Below are positions 1 through 6,385 of a stretch of 7,210 nt of DNA, in pieces (position 1 is the stretch's first letter; the number at the start of each line of letters is the position of its first letter). The position numbers and the translations under genes are program-made. The notes below the pieces were generated by a model. That model made no database searches, was not told where the DNA came from, and saw nothing but the letters and a program-made list of their open reading frames with translations. Source of the stretch: Neisseriaceae bacterium (GTDB taxonomy: Bacteria > Pseudomonadota > Gammaproteobacteria > Burkholderiales > UBA11063); assembly GCA_947454215.1 (NCBI GenBank), contig CANGJN010000025.1, positions 1-7,210 of the forward strand. Reading direction: 5' to 3'.

Positions 1-36
1 TCTTTTAGTTATGAAAGTTATCTATTATAATTTTAT

Positions 37-167
37 ACCACTTCCCTATTTTAATTACCCCATTATAAAGTTACTTTTTTCATCATTTATTTAAAATATA
101 AGTTAATTTCCAAGTTTTTGTAATAAAAAATAAGTTTATACCTGGTAAAACTAATTAGGGAAATGGT
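37..167. repeat. MITE-like element, copy 1 (left)
   Basis: A non-coding element of about 131 bp is bounded by imperfect 12 bp terminal inverted repeats: ACCACTTCCCTA at 37-48 and TAGGGAAATGGT at 156-167, one mismatch when inverted. Including the outer AT/AT bases extends the match to 35-169. Almost the whole length recurs in the same orientation at 6906-7035, at roughly 90% identity by eye, with short indels and scattered substitutions. It has no open reading frame. Small size, terminal inverted repeats and dispersed copies fit a miniature inverted-repeat transposable element moved by a transposase encoded elsewhere. A target-site duplication is not convincing: AT flanks both ends of this copy but not of copy 2. 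The transposase family is unassigned. Confidence 0.72.
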
Positions 168-529
168 ATTATTATCTTAAAAAAAAATAAAATAGCAATT
201 TTGTATGGATTTTCATTAAAAGATTAGGTAGCAATAATAGAAATTAAACAAAATGTTGTAGTTAAAGGTAGAATAGTTATTAGAGTTACCAAATTAGACC
301 ATTGATTTTCAACACCTAAGTGAATTGTGGTTTCTATAAAGGTAAGTTCTAAAATTCATCTTTTAATAAATGATTCTATTATAAATTTAAGTGAATAATT
401 GAAATCAGTGCTAAAAATAACTGTATATCTATTATTGTCTATATTATATATTAATACCTATCTTAATAATACTTAATCCTCTCTAGAGTTATCAAAAATT
501 TGGCTCGCAAATAAATTTAATATTGTGAT
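167..529 (-). pseudogene. Possible decayed gene, unknown function
   Basis: Read on the minus strand, one frame runs from 529 to about 167, some 120 codons, with only four stops (about 475-473, 460-458, 358-356, 226-224). AT-rich noncoding DNA should show a stop about every 11 codons. A strong Shine-Dalgarno, AGGAGGT (540-534 on the minus strand), lies 5 bases before an ATC codon at 529-527 that could be a decayed ATG. The peptide is protein-like, with TILNLFASQIFDNSRED near the start, then RYTVIFSTDFNYSLKFIIES, HLGVENQWSNLVTLITILPL and a hydrophobic stretch that could be a membrane segment. I do not recognise the family. The frame runs into the right edge of the MITE-like element, which may have interrupted it. 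The opposite strand is also fairly open from 231 to 566, so this reading is tentative. Confidence 0.35.
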
Positions 530-533
530 AAAT

Positions 534-540
534 ACCTCCT
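534..540 (-). promoter_or_regulatory. Isolated strong Shine-Dalgarno on minus strand
   Basis: The minus strand reads AGGAGGT, a near-perfect anti-16S match, 5 bases ahead of the ATC codon that opens the possible dead gene at 529-167. No intact gene follows it. It is the best ribosome binding site in the left flank and the main reason to think a gene once began here, transcribed divergently from the gsp operon. Chance occurrence cannot be excluded. Confidence 0.4.
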
Positions 541-808
541 TGAAATTGTTTTATGAATCCAATTTGTAGTGTAGTTTATATCATAAAAGACTTTATTTTT
601 ACACATTACTTAACTTTTCAAACACTTTTATATGTATGCTCACAATTTAAAATTACCAATAATAAATTTTAAGAAAGTGTGATTTTTGCACTTAGAGTTT
701 ATATGAAAAAAGTTAATGCAGATGCTACAATTTAATAAGAAAATAATTAAAATAAGTTTTATTGTTAATTAAGTAGTATTTATTATTAACAAATTTTTAA
801 AAAATAAC
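541..808. other. Gene-free intergenic stretch upstream of gspG promoter
   Basis: No credible gene is visible on either strand. A mini-ORF at 703-735 (MKKVNADATI, 10 codons plus stop) has no ribosome binding site and is probably fortuitous. A weak dyad, AAGTG 675-679 with CACTT 689-693, flanks a T-rich loop and could be an operator-like or chance hairpin. If the minus-strand dead gene is real, this stretch would once have held two divergent promoters. Confidence 0.5.
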
Positions 809-836
809 TTGTAAATATAATAAAGTATGATATAAT
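809..836 (+). promoter_or_regulatory. Putative sigma70-type promoter of the gsp operon
   Basis: A perfect TATAAT at 831-836 is preceded at 16 bases by TTGTAA (809-814), a 4/6 match to the -35 consensus. Transcription would start near 842-844 and leave a leader of about 77 bases before gspG. A second TATAAT at 861-866 has a poorer upstream hexamer and could be an alternative -10. In such AT-rich DNA TATAAT is common by chance, so the call rests on position and spacing. Confidence 0.45.
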
Positions 837-908
837 ATTTATAAAATGTTTAATTTAATTTATAATATATACTTTATAGTTATCTAAGAGTTATTTTAAT
901 TTAATATT

Positions 909-913
909 AGGAG
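909..913 (+). promoter_or_regulatory. Ribosome binding site of gspG
   Basis: AGGAG lies 6 bases before the ATG at 920. It is the only strong, well-spaced Shine-Dalgarno in the operon. The later genes have weak or no recognisable sites, consistent with translational coupling down the transcript and with high output of the major pseudopilin. Confidence 0.8.
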
Positions 914-919
914 TAAATA

Positions 920-1351
920 ATGAATGCTTATAAGAAAAATGGTGGTTTCACTTTAATAGAAATTATGGTAGTATTAGTAATCCTTGGAGTAATGGCGGCT
1001 TTAGTTGTTCCAAGAGTTTTAGGTAGAACAGAGGATGCAAGAAAAACAGCAGCTAAAAGTGATATTTCTTCTATGTTAAGTGCATTAAAGTTATATAATT
1101 TAGATAATCAAAGATATCCGACTAAAGAACAAGGATTAGATGCATTGGTTCATAAACCTAACATAGCTCCGCTTGCAACAAATTTCAAAGAAGGTGGTTA
1201 TTTAGATAAGTTACCAAATGATCCTTGGGGTAGACCATATATTTATTTAAATCCAGGTAAACATGGCGAGGTTGATATATATACTCCAGGACCTAATGGT
1301 GATGCAAATTCTGATGACTCAGGTCCAGATGTCATTGGAAGTTGGCAGTAA
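920..1351 (+). CDS. gspG: T2SS major pseudopilin GspG
   Basis: This is the shaft subunit of the type II secretion pseudopilus, made as a prepilin, processed by prepilin peptidase and assembled in the inner membrane and periplasm. The 143-residue length is typical. The leader MNAYKKNGG is cut after Gly9 before FTLIE, with the conserved Glu at mature position 5, then a hydrophobic helix to about residue 30 and the usual PRVLGRTEDARKTAAKSDI. Family hallmarks follow: YNLDNQRYPTKEQGLDAL (59-76), GGYLDKLPNDPWGRPYIYLN (92-111), HGEVDIYTPGPNG (115-127) and an acidic tail (128-137) where GspG proteins bind structural calcium. The ATG at 920 is fixed by the leader and a strong AGGAG. First gene of the operon. 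Assignment is secure; TapA-like or type IV pilins lack this C-terminal signature. Confidence 0.97.
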   Translation: MNAYKKNGGFTLIEIMVVLVILGVMAALVVPRVLGRTEDARKTAAKSDISSMLSALKLYNLDNQRYPTKEQGLDALVHKPNIAPLATNFKEGGYLDKLPNDPWGRPYIYLNPGKHGEVDIYTPGPNGDANSDDSGPDVIGSWQ

Positions 1352-1367
1352 TAGTAAAATATCTATT

Positions 1368-1850
1368 GTGAAAACAATTAATTTATCTTATTATAATAAG
1401 CAAGGATTCACATTAATTGAGGTAATTATTGTTCTTGTTATAGTTGCAGTTATGTCTGGTGTGGTTGTTTTAAGTGTAAGTGCACCAAGTAGCCAAGCAT
1501 TTATCTCTGAATCTTTAAAAATAGCATCAACTTTAGAAGTTATAGCAGATGAATCTGTATACTCTAATAGTGTAATATCTTGTTTAGTAAAAGAACAAGG
1601 ATTTGATTGTATGTCATATAAAGATGGTGAGTGGAAAGAACTAGATGTAAAAAAATTAATATCATGGGGTTGGCCATCTGCAATAAAAATAACTAAAGTT
1701 ATGGTAGGTGGTCAGCCTTTGGCGGAAAATCAAAATATAAAATTTTATCCTAATGGTCAATTGCAACAAATGTCCTTTCAAGTATCAAATTCAGTTCGTT
1801 CCTCTTGGATTGATGGCAATACCGATGGCGATTTTAACTTAAGTAACTAA
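1368..1850 (+). CDS. gspH: T2SS minor pseudopilin GspH
   Basis: A minor pseudopilin thought to link the GspG shaft to the I-J-K tip. I chose the GTG at 1368, giving 160 residues, because it yields a normal short leader, MKTINLSYYNKQG, cut after Gly13 before FTLIEVIIVLVIVAVMSG. No Shine-Dalgarno precedes it. An in-frame ATG at 1329, with AGG at 1321-1323, would give a 26-residue leader and overlap gspG by 23 bases. The ATG at 1263 is improbable, since it lies deep inside gspG. After the helix the sequence is divergent, as usual for GspH, but keeps the FYPNGQLQ element (126-133) seen as F-P-G in the family. Two cysteines, 72 and 81, could pair in the periplasm. The tail contains an acidic DGNTDGDF. 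Assignment rests on the pilin N-terminus, the FYPNG motif and position between G and I. Confidence 0.88.
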   Translation: MKTINLSYYNKQGFTLIEVIIVLVIVAVMSGVVVLSVSAPSSQAFISESLKIASTLEVIADESVYSNSVISCLVKEQGFDCMSYKDGEWKELDVKKLISWGWPSAIKITKVMVGGQPLAENQNIKFYPNGQLQQMSFQVSNSVRSSWIDGNTDGDFNLSN

Positions 1851-1852
1851 TT

Positions 1853-2215
1853 ATGAAAAATTATGGGTTTACATTAATTGAATGTCTTGTAGCATTATTA
1901 ATAATAGCTATTGCTCTTGGTTCAGCTGGAAGGGCAATAGGAACTGCGGTAAATAATGTGAAAGACAGTTATTATAAACAAGTTGCCGCTTGGGTTGGAA
2001 ATAATCAAGTGAGCAATATTATGGTTAGTGGTACTTTTCCTGATTTAGGAACAACTTCTAAACAGGAAAGTATGGCAAATATAGATTTTGTTGAAACAAT
2101 AGTTGTAACTAATACACCAAATAAATTTTTCAGACAAGTAGAGGTTTCAGTTGCTGATAAGAATCACCCTAATTACTCCTTGGCACGAATTGTTAATTTT
2201 ATATCTCAGTATTAG
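1853..2215 (+). CDS. gspI: T2SS minor pseudopilin GspI
   Basis: GspI is a core tip component; in structurally studied systems it nucleates the I-J-K complex that primes pseudopilus assembly. The 120-residue length is typical. The very short leader MKNYG is cut after Gly5 before FTLIECLVALLIIAIALGSA, with Glu at mature position 5. The next region includes AAWVGNNQVSNIMVSGTFPD (44-63), matching the family pattern of an A-W/L-A-x-N-x motif after the helix. The C-terminal part (KFFRQVEVSVAD, 91-102) matches the usual R-x-V-x-V strand. The ATG lies 2 bases after the gspH stop and has no clear Shine-Dalgarno, suggesting translational coupling. Confidence 0.94.
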   Translation: MKNYGFTLIECLVALLIIAIALGSAGRAIGTAVNNVKDSYYKQVAAWVGNNQVSNIMVSGTFPDLGTTSKQESMANIDFVETIVVTNTPNKFFRQVEVSVADKNHPNYSLARIVNFISQY

Positions 2216-2218
2216 TGT

Positions 2219-2827
2219 ATGAAAAATAAAAAAAATTATTTAGGTTTCACATTGATAGAATTGATGGTTGCTATATTGATTTTTGGTATAATAGCTCAAA
2301 TTTCATATCGAACAATCACCTCTTTATTGATTACAAAAAAAAGTTTAACTGATTCTCAGCAAAAATGGTGGGTGATTTCAAGGGCAATAAATAAAATGTC
2401 CATGAATATTGATAAAGCTATACCTTTAGCAGTGAGAGATAATTCTGGAGTAATAGTGCCAGCTATGATTGGGGTGCAAAAGTTAAGTGGATTAAATGAT
2501 TCTCAGATCGAATTTACTATTGCAGGTTATGTTGGAGATGAACAGTATGGTTCATCTCCTCCCAAAAGAGTTGGATTTAGATATGATGGAGGAAATTTAT
2601 ATTATGTAACATGGCCATATATGAATCGGGTTAATACAACTACTCCACAAATAAATTTATTATTGGCTAATGTTAGTAGTTTTGATGTAGAATTTTTATA
2701 TGATGATAAAAATTGGCATAATACTTGGCCTAGTGGTCCGGATAAATTAACAGTCCTTCCAAAGGGAGTTAGAATTAGTTTAACTATGAATTCTGGTGAA
2801 CATATCGTAAGGCAGTGGGCATTATGA
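2219..2827 (+). CDS. gspJ: T2SS minor pseudopilin GspJ
   Basis: Tip minor pseudopilin that binds GspI and GspK. The 202 residues are normal for the family. The leader MKNKKNYLG is cut after Gly9 before FTLIELMVAILIFGIIAQIS, and Glu5 of the mature protein is retained. Downstream signatures include the helix continuation with SQQKWWVISRAINKMSMNID (41-60), GFRYDGGNLYYVTWPYMN (118-135) and a C-terminal LPKGVRISLTMNSGE (180-194), which matches the family's P-x-x-V-x-L/V strand. It starts 3 bases after the gspI stop without a visible Shine-Dalgarno. Its TGA stop overlaps the gspK ATG as ATGA. An antisense frame at 2602-2868 is a shadow of this gene. Confidence 0.94.
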   Translation: MKNKKNYLGFTLIELMVAILIFGIIAQISYRTITSLLITKKSLTDSQQKWWVISRAINKMSMNIDKAIPLAVRDNSGVIVPAMIGVQKLSGLNDSQIEFTIAGYVGDEQYGSSPPKRVGFRYDGGNLYYVTWPYMNRVNTTTPQINLLLANVSSFDVEFLYDDKNWHNTWPSGPDKLTVLPKGVRISLTMNSGEHIVRQWAL

Positions 2828-3942
2828 TTAATAAATATGTATTCTTTAATAATAATAATAAAAAGCAAAGAGGTGCAGCGTTAATAACTGTATTAATTAT
2901 TGTATTCTTAATTACGGCAATTATCACTAATATAACCGTTAAGAATTTTAGAATTTTAAAAAGATTAACAAATCAAAAAATTTATGATATATCAATAAAT
3001 TCATTTTCTGCTGCAATTGGCTTTGGTAGAGCTGCCTTAGTAACAAGTGGAGCCACCTCACAAATTGATACTCTTTCTGATATTTGGGCACAACCAATAC
3101 CTAAAACTAAAATTATTGATGATGTATATATGAGTGGTAGCATCGTTGATGAACAAGGTAAATTTAATCTTAATGATCTAATATCGATAAATGGTCAGGT
3201 AAATTCAAAAGTATTAAATAAATTTACAAATTTATTATCTACTTTGAATATTTCAACAGCTATGGCATCTAGTATTGCATACTATATTGCCGCACCTCAA
3301 TTTGAGGGTTCTATTTTGATTCAATATACAACTGCAAGTAGTCCATATTTACCTGCTGGTAAACCTTTTATTGATATTTCTGAATTAAATCTTGTAAAAG
3401 GAATGAACCCTCAGTGGGTTGTTAAATTACAGCAATATGTAACAGCTATACCAAAGGACTTAACATACTTACTTCCACAAAAAGGTTCTGATAGTGCCGA
3501 TGCAGAAAATAATGAATTACCAAATAATCTACCCCCACCAGGTCTAGGTGCTTCAAGTGAGTTACCTGTAAATGTTAATACTGCATCTGCAGAAGTTATA
3601 GCGGCAAAGGCGGGTCTTTCTTTGTCAGTTGCTCAAAGAATAGTAACTTTAAGAACTTCTCAACCTTTTAAAACAACACAAGATATATTAACTTTTTTGA
3701 CAAGCAATGGTGTTAATTTAAATAATAATAACAATAATCAAAATTTAGATCCAAATCAAAGTAATCAACCTTCTACGCCACAGCAACAAGTTGATACTTC
3801 AATATTGACAGTTTCTTCAAGTTATTTTTCAATTCATGCAGTTATTAACAAAGGAAGTTATGAATTTAAAAGAGTAGCTCTAGTTTATAGGGCAAATAGG
3901 GGAGGGTTATGGCCCTCGATTATTTGGCAACATCCAGAATAA
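2824..3942 (+). CDS. gspK: T2SS minor pseudopilin GspK (extended)
   Basis: GspK is the large pseudopilin that caps the pseudopilus tip. ATG 2824 (372 residues) overlaps the gspJ stop as ATGA, with AAGG at 2809-2812; a GTG at 2815 would add three residues. The leader ends at Gly17 before AALITVLIIVFLITAIITNI. As expected for GspK, it lacks Glu at mature position 5. Family motifs are clear: SIVDEQGKFNLNDL (106-119), YLPAGKPFIDISELNLVKGM (175-194), LPVNVNTASAEVIAA (247-261, with the following helix-hairpin-helix-like repeat) and SSYFSIHAVINKGSYEFKRV (332-351). It is longer than many GspK proteins because of a Pro/Asn-rich linker (about 221-246) and an Asn/Gln/Pro-rich insert (299-323) including six Asn in a row (300-305). 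Another Asn run lies in the leader (9-12). Confidence 0.95.
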   Translation: MINKYVFFNNNNKKQRGAALITVLIIVFLITAIITNITVKNFRILKRLTNQKIYDISINSFSAAIGFGRAALVTSGATSQIDTLSDIWAQPIPKTKIIDDVYMSGSIVDEQGKFNLNDLISINGQVNSKVLNKFTNLLSTLNISTAMASSIAYYIAAPQFEGSILIQYTTASSPYLPAGKPFIDISELNLVKGMNPQWVVKLQQYVTAIPKDLTYLLPQKGSDSADAENNELPNNLPPPGLGASSELPVNVNTASAEVIAAKAGLSLSVAQRIVTLRTSQPFKTTQDILTFLTSNGVNLNNNNNNQNLDPNQSNQPSTPQQQVDTSILTVSSSYFSIHAVINKGSYEFKRVALVYRANRGGLWPSIIWQHPE

Positions 3943-3956
3943 AAAATGGGAATCAT

Positions 3957-5216
3957 ATGAAACGTTTAAGATTATTTATTGATAATGATATTACACAAAA
4001 AATAAATTGGGTTCTTATAAATAAAGATCTGCAGATAGAAAAAGGTAGTTCATCATTACATGAAATATCTTTATTTAATGATATTAGTATAGAAATATTT
4101 ATATCAGCTAACTGCTGTACTATTTTTGAAGTGAGTGTTGCAGGTATAAGCTCTAAACTTCTTACTGAAGAATTAATTTTAGGAATGATAGAAGAACAGT
4201 TAATCGATGATATTGAGCAAGTTAAAGCAGTTATTTTAAGAGTAGAGGATGAAAAGGTTTTTGTTGCAGTTTTTGATAAGATATATTATGATTCTTTGAT
4301 TTATGAAATTCAAAAATTTGAAAAACCAGTTCATTTAATCCAATCATTTGTATACACAACTACATTCGATCCTAGATGTTGGACTTTATATTTAGGTGTA
4401 AATCAGAAATTTATTCGAAATTCACTATATAATTATATTAATTTAGATAATTTAGTACCATTGCCTTTAATATTAACAGAAATGTTAGCTGAAAACAAAC
4501 CCAGTGAATTGATTGTCTATTTAGAAGAAGGTGTTCCATATACTTTAAATGGTATTTCAGAACTTACTAATCTGCCATGCAGGGATGGTAATAATGTTTT
4601 TGAGTATACCATTCCTGTATGGAATTTTTACATCTTAAAATCAACTAGATTCAATTTTAAATTAGATAAACAATCTATTATAAGTTTGAAAAGATTAGCT
4701 AAATCAGTTAGATATTTATTATTAGTACTTTTAATATTTTGGTTATCTGATATTGGTACTTTATATCTAACTAAAGTTAGAACACGAAATTTGATTTTGA
4801 AGCAGTTATCTCCGATAGTAGGTTCAAAAGAAAATTATGATGAGAACATAATACAGGAATCGGTCAGTAAAGTTAATAGTCAAAGGCATGAAAGAGGTTT
4901 ATATACACAAAGCGACGCTATTCCACTCTTTGTTCAATTTTTGGATAATTTTTTATTACTTCAAGAAAATATTATTAAAGAAGTTAACTATGACCATAAT
5001 GAGTTAAATGTTGTTTTAGGTACTGGATTTGATACTCAATCTTTTAAGAACATTCAAAATATTTTAGAGACAAAAAATATAATAACAACTCTGGAGGATT
5101 TCAAATCTTACTCTAAGAGTCTTAAAGGTCCAGATAAGATTAATAATAATAATCTTCCAGTTAAATTAGATGATGAGCAATGGGTTGTTACATTAAAAAC
5201 AAAAATGTGGCATTAA
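3957..5216 (+). CDS. gspL: T2SS inner-membrane platform protein GspL
   Basis: A bitopic inner-membrane protein that recruits the GspE ATPase through its cytoplasmic domain and pairs with GspM in the periplasm. From ATG 3957 it has 419 residues, normal for the family. The cytoplasmic domain (1 to about 245) starts MKRLRLFIDND and is β-rich, with the conserved VWNFY (221-225, the W-N-L element before the membrane). The membrane segment is about 252-271 (RYLLLVLLIFWLSDIGTLYL, flanked by basic residues). The periplasmic part (about 275-419) has a helical stretch and a small α/β ferredoxin-like fold. An in-frame ATG at 3909 behind GGAGGG would add 16 residues and overlap gspK by 34 bases; I reject it because the purine-rich site is only 2-3 bases from that ATG and the family fold begins at MKRLRLF. 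A four-Asn run lies at 396-399. Confidence 0.93.
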   Translation: MKRLRLFIDNDITQKINWVLINKDLQIEKGSSSLHEISLFNDISIEIFISANCCTIFEVSVAGISSKLLTEELILGMIEEQLIDDIEQVKAVILRVEDEKVFVAVFDKIYYDSLIYEIQKFEKPVHLIQSFVYTTTFDPRCWTLYLGVNQKFIRNSLYNYINLDNLVPLPLILTEMLAENKPSELIVYLEEGVPYTLNGISELTNLPCRDGNNVFEYTIPVWNFYILKSTRFNFKLDKQSIISLKRLAKSVRYLLLVLLIFWLSDIGTLYLTKVRTRNLILKQLSPIVGSKENYDENIIQESVSKVNSQRHERGLYTQSDAIPLFVQFLDNFLLLQENIIKEVNYDHNELNVVLGTGFDTQSFKNIQNILETKNIITTLEDFKSYSKSLKGPDKINNNNLPVKLDDEQWVVTLKTKMWH

Positions 5217-5244
5217 TTTATATTTTCTATAAAAAGTTAGAGTT

Positions 5245-5793
5245 ATGAATACAAAATTCGATTTAAATACTATCAAAGAGATGTATGCAGAATTAAAGAA
5301 AAGACTTGAGCCATTAAAAGAATATTGGTTAAGATTATCTCAAAGAGATCAACAAATATTAACCGTTGTGTTTATATTGTCTGTGATTGTTTTGATCTAT
5401 ACTTTATTTAATAGTGCTCTTATGTATAGAAACAAGTTGATTGCTGAGGTTGAACAAAGTAAACTTCAATATGAAGAATCTATAAATATAATAAGAGATT
5501 ATAAAAGATTTAATAGAACAATACCTAATGACTTTAGTACACCAAATACTGATGTTATTAAGACAGATGCCGAACAAATATTAGCAGAAAAAGATGTGGA
5601 AGTTACCTTAATAGATAGTGTTTTAAATATTAAATCTAATAATGTTGAGTTTGATAATGTAATTTCTTTTCTTGAGCAATTGAGAAAAAGTTATGGATTG
5701 TTTCCTATCAAATTAAAAATTACTAGATTACCCGTCTCGGGATTTGTTGCAGTAAGTATTGACTATGTATTTAAGGGTGAACCTCCGAAATAA
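5245..5793 (+). CDS. gspM: T2SS inner-membrane platform protein GspM
   Basis: GspM is the periplasmic partner of GspL and stabilises the inner-membrane platform. The 182-residue length is typical. An N-terminal cytoplasmic amphipathic stretch holds the family hallmark LSQRDQQIL (31-39), a variant of the usual L-S-x-R-E/D-x-x-L, directly before a single membrane segment (about 38-56, TVVFILSVIVLIYTLFNSAL). Then come a probable coiled coil (63-90) and a small ferredoxin-like domain (about 108-178: AEQILAEKDVEVTLIDSVLN, then VEFDNVISFLEQLRKSYGLF). It starts 28 bases after gspL, the largest gap in the operon, with only a weak GAG upstream. It is the last intact gene; the expected downstream gspN of many beta- and gammaproteobacterial operons is absent. 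Confidence 0.93.
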   Translation: MNTKFDLNTIKEMYAELKKRLEPLKEYWLRLSQRDQQILTVVFILSVIVLIYTLFNSALMYRNKLIAEVEQSKLQYEESINIIRDYKRFNRTIPNDFSTPNTDVIKTDAEQILAEKDVEVTLIDSVLNIKSNNVEFDNVISFLEQLRKSYGLFPIKLKITRLPVSGFVAVSIDYVFKGEPPK

Positions 5794-5874
5794 ATTTATT
5801 TAATATATCATTTTAAAATTATATTCAACACTCCACAGAATTTTAAAATATTGATTTAAAGTTATACGGCTATA

Positions 5875-5900
5875 TATTAAAGTAAAATTTTACTTTAATA
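5875..5900. repeat. Perfect 26 bp AT-rich palindrome behind gspM
   Basis: The left arm TATTAAAGTAAAA (5875-5887) is followed immediately by its exact reverse complement (5888-5900), 82 bases after the gspM stop. It has no spacer, no GC-rich core and no T-run on either side, so it does not look like an intrinsic terminator. It could be a dyad operator, a transcript-end processing or stability hairpin, a replication-fork or recombination product, or a transposon end scar. Confidence 0.7.
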
Positions 5901-6156
5901 AGGAAAATAAGGTGTAAAGTATTTAATCAATATCTATTTTTGCAATAGTAAAATGCAGAAAAAATAATTTACTTAATTTCTAATCAATATCACGAAAATT
6001 AAGGTGAAGAGTATATTAAAAGATTGAATATTGAACCTTGTTAATTATAAAAAGAAGGATTTTGATCTAAAATTAACCAATATAACTGATTTAAGTAAAT
6101 TATTGGGTTTTTTTATAATATTTTCTATTTCATAGTTGATTTATATTGTTTAAAAA

Positions 6157-6184
6157 TGGCAATAATTAGAGATTATCTCTGCCA
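6157..6184 (-). other. Bulged hairpin followed by T-run on minus strand
   Basis: On the minus strand an outer TGGC/GCCA stem encloses an inner AGAGAT/ATCTCT stem with one loop base; a 7-base bulge separates the two right arms, and ATTTTT follows. It has terminator-like geometry on the minus strand only. The inner stem is unusually exact for its size, but the bulge makes function uncertain. Confidence 0.25.
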
Positions 6185-6223
6185 ATAAAAAAATAAAATC
6201 AAGATTAGTTAAACTTAAAAATA

Positions 6224-6241
6224 TAAATGCTCCAGCATTTA
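6224..6241. other. Small hairpin TAAATGCT-CC-AGCATTTA
   Basis: Two 8-base arms pair perfectly around CC. On the minus strand the hairpin is followed by TATTTTT, which would make a weak intrinsic terminator for a minus-strand transcript. Only two G-C pairs per arm, so stability is low. It does not terminate the gsp operon convincingly, because no T-run follows on the + strand. Confidence 0.25.
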
Positions 6242-6385
6242 GTAAATTTAAATATGGATATAATATCATTTCCAGATTTAATCAAGCAAATAGTTGCATA
6301 AGTAAATGCTTATAATTTGATTAGGGAATTTATCATTTCTAACATATATTATCTTCATGATCGCCATAATTTATTATTAATTAAT

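Larger units (their letters stand above)
6031..6300 (+). pseudogene. Possible remnant of a single-pass membrane protein
   Basis: In one + frame a TTG at 6031 opens 34 stop-free codons, starting MNLVNYKKKDFDLKLTNITD and passing into LSKLLGFFIIFSIS, a possible membrane segment. Stops follow at 6133 and in the next 25 codons, after which the frame reopens (LEIISANKKIKSRLVKLKNI, then NAPAFSKF). A short cytoplasmic start, one membrane helix and a polar tail match the layout of GspC or GspN, and gspN often follows gspM, but no diagnostic motif is present. The minus strand here also gives hydrophobic open stretches. AT-rich noise is a serious alternative. Confidence 0.15.

Noticed and set aside
303..335. 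TGA codons in an open + frame, suggesting TGA read as Trp
   Set aside because: The intact genes encode Trp by TGG and gspJ ends in a TGA that overlaps the gspK start, so there is no support for recoding.
231..566. + strand frame with few stops (112 codons, four stops) opposite the left-flank dead gene
   Set aside because: It has no ribosome binding site or recognisable motif and is probably the antisense of the better-supported minus-strand frame, though the choice of strand is not certain.
703..735. Mini-ORF MKKVNADATI in the gspG upstream region as a leader peptide
   Set aside because: No ribosome binding site, it lies upstream of the predicted promoter, and it shows no attenuator-like codon run or paired hairpins.
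1263..1367. Longer gspH starting at ATG 1263
   Set aside because: It would lie deep inside gspG and put 48 extra residues before the prepilin cleavage site, unlike any normal pseudopilin leader.
2602..2868. Minus-strand open frame of 88 codons opposite gspJ and gspK
   Set aside because: It lies antisense to the well-supported gspJ/gspK junction, has no family features, and is explained as a shadow of their codon usage.
3909..3956. gspL start at ATG 3909 behind a purine-rich GGAGGG
   Set aside because: The purine run is only 2-3 bases from the ATG and encodes part of GspK; the family N-terminus matches the later ATG at 3957.
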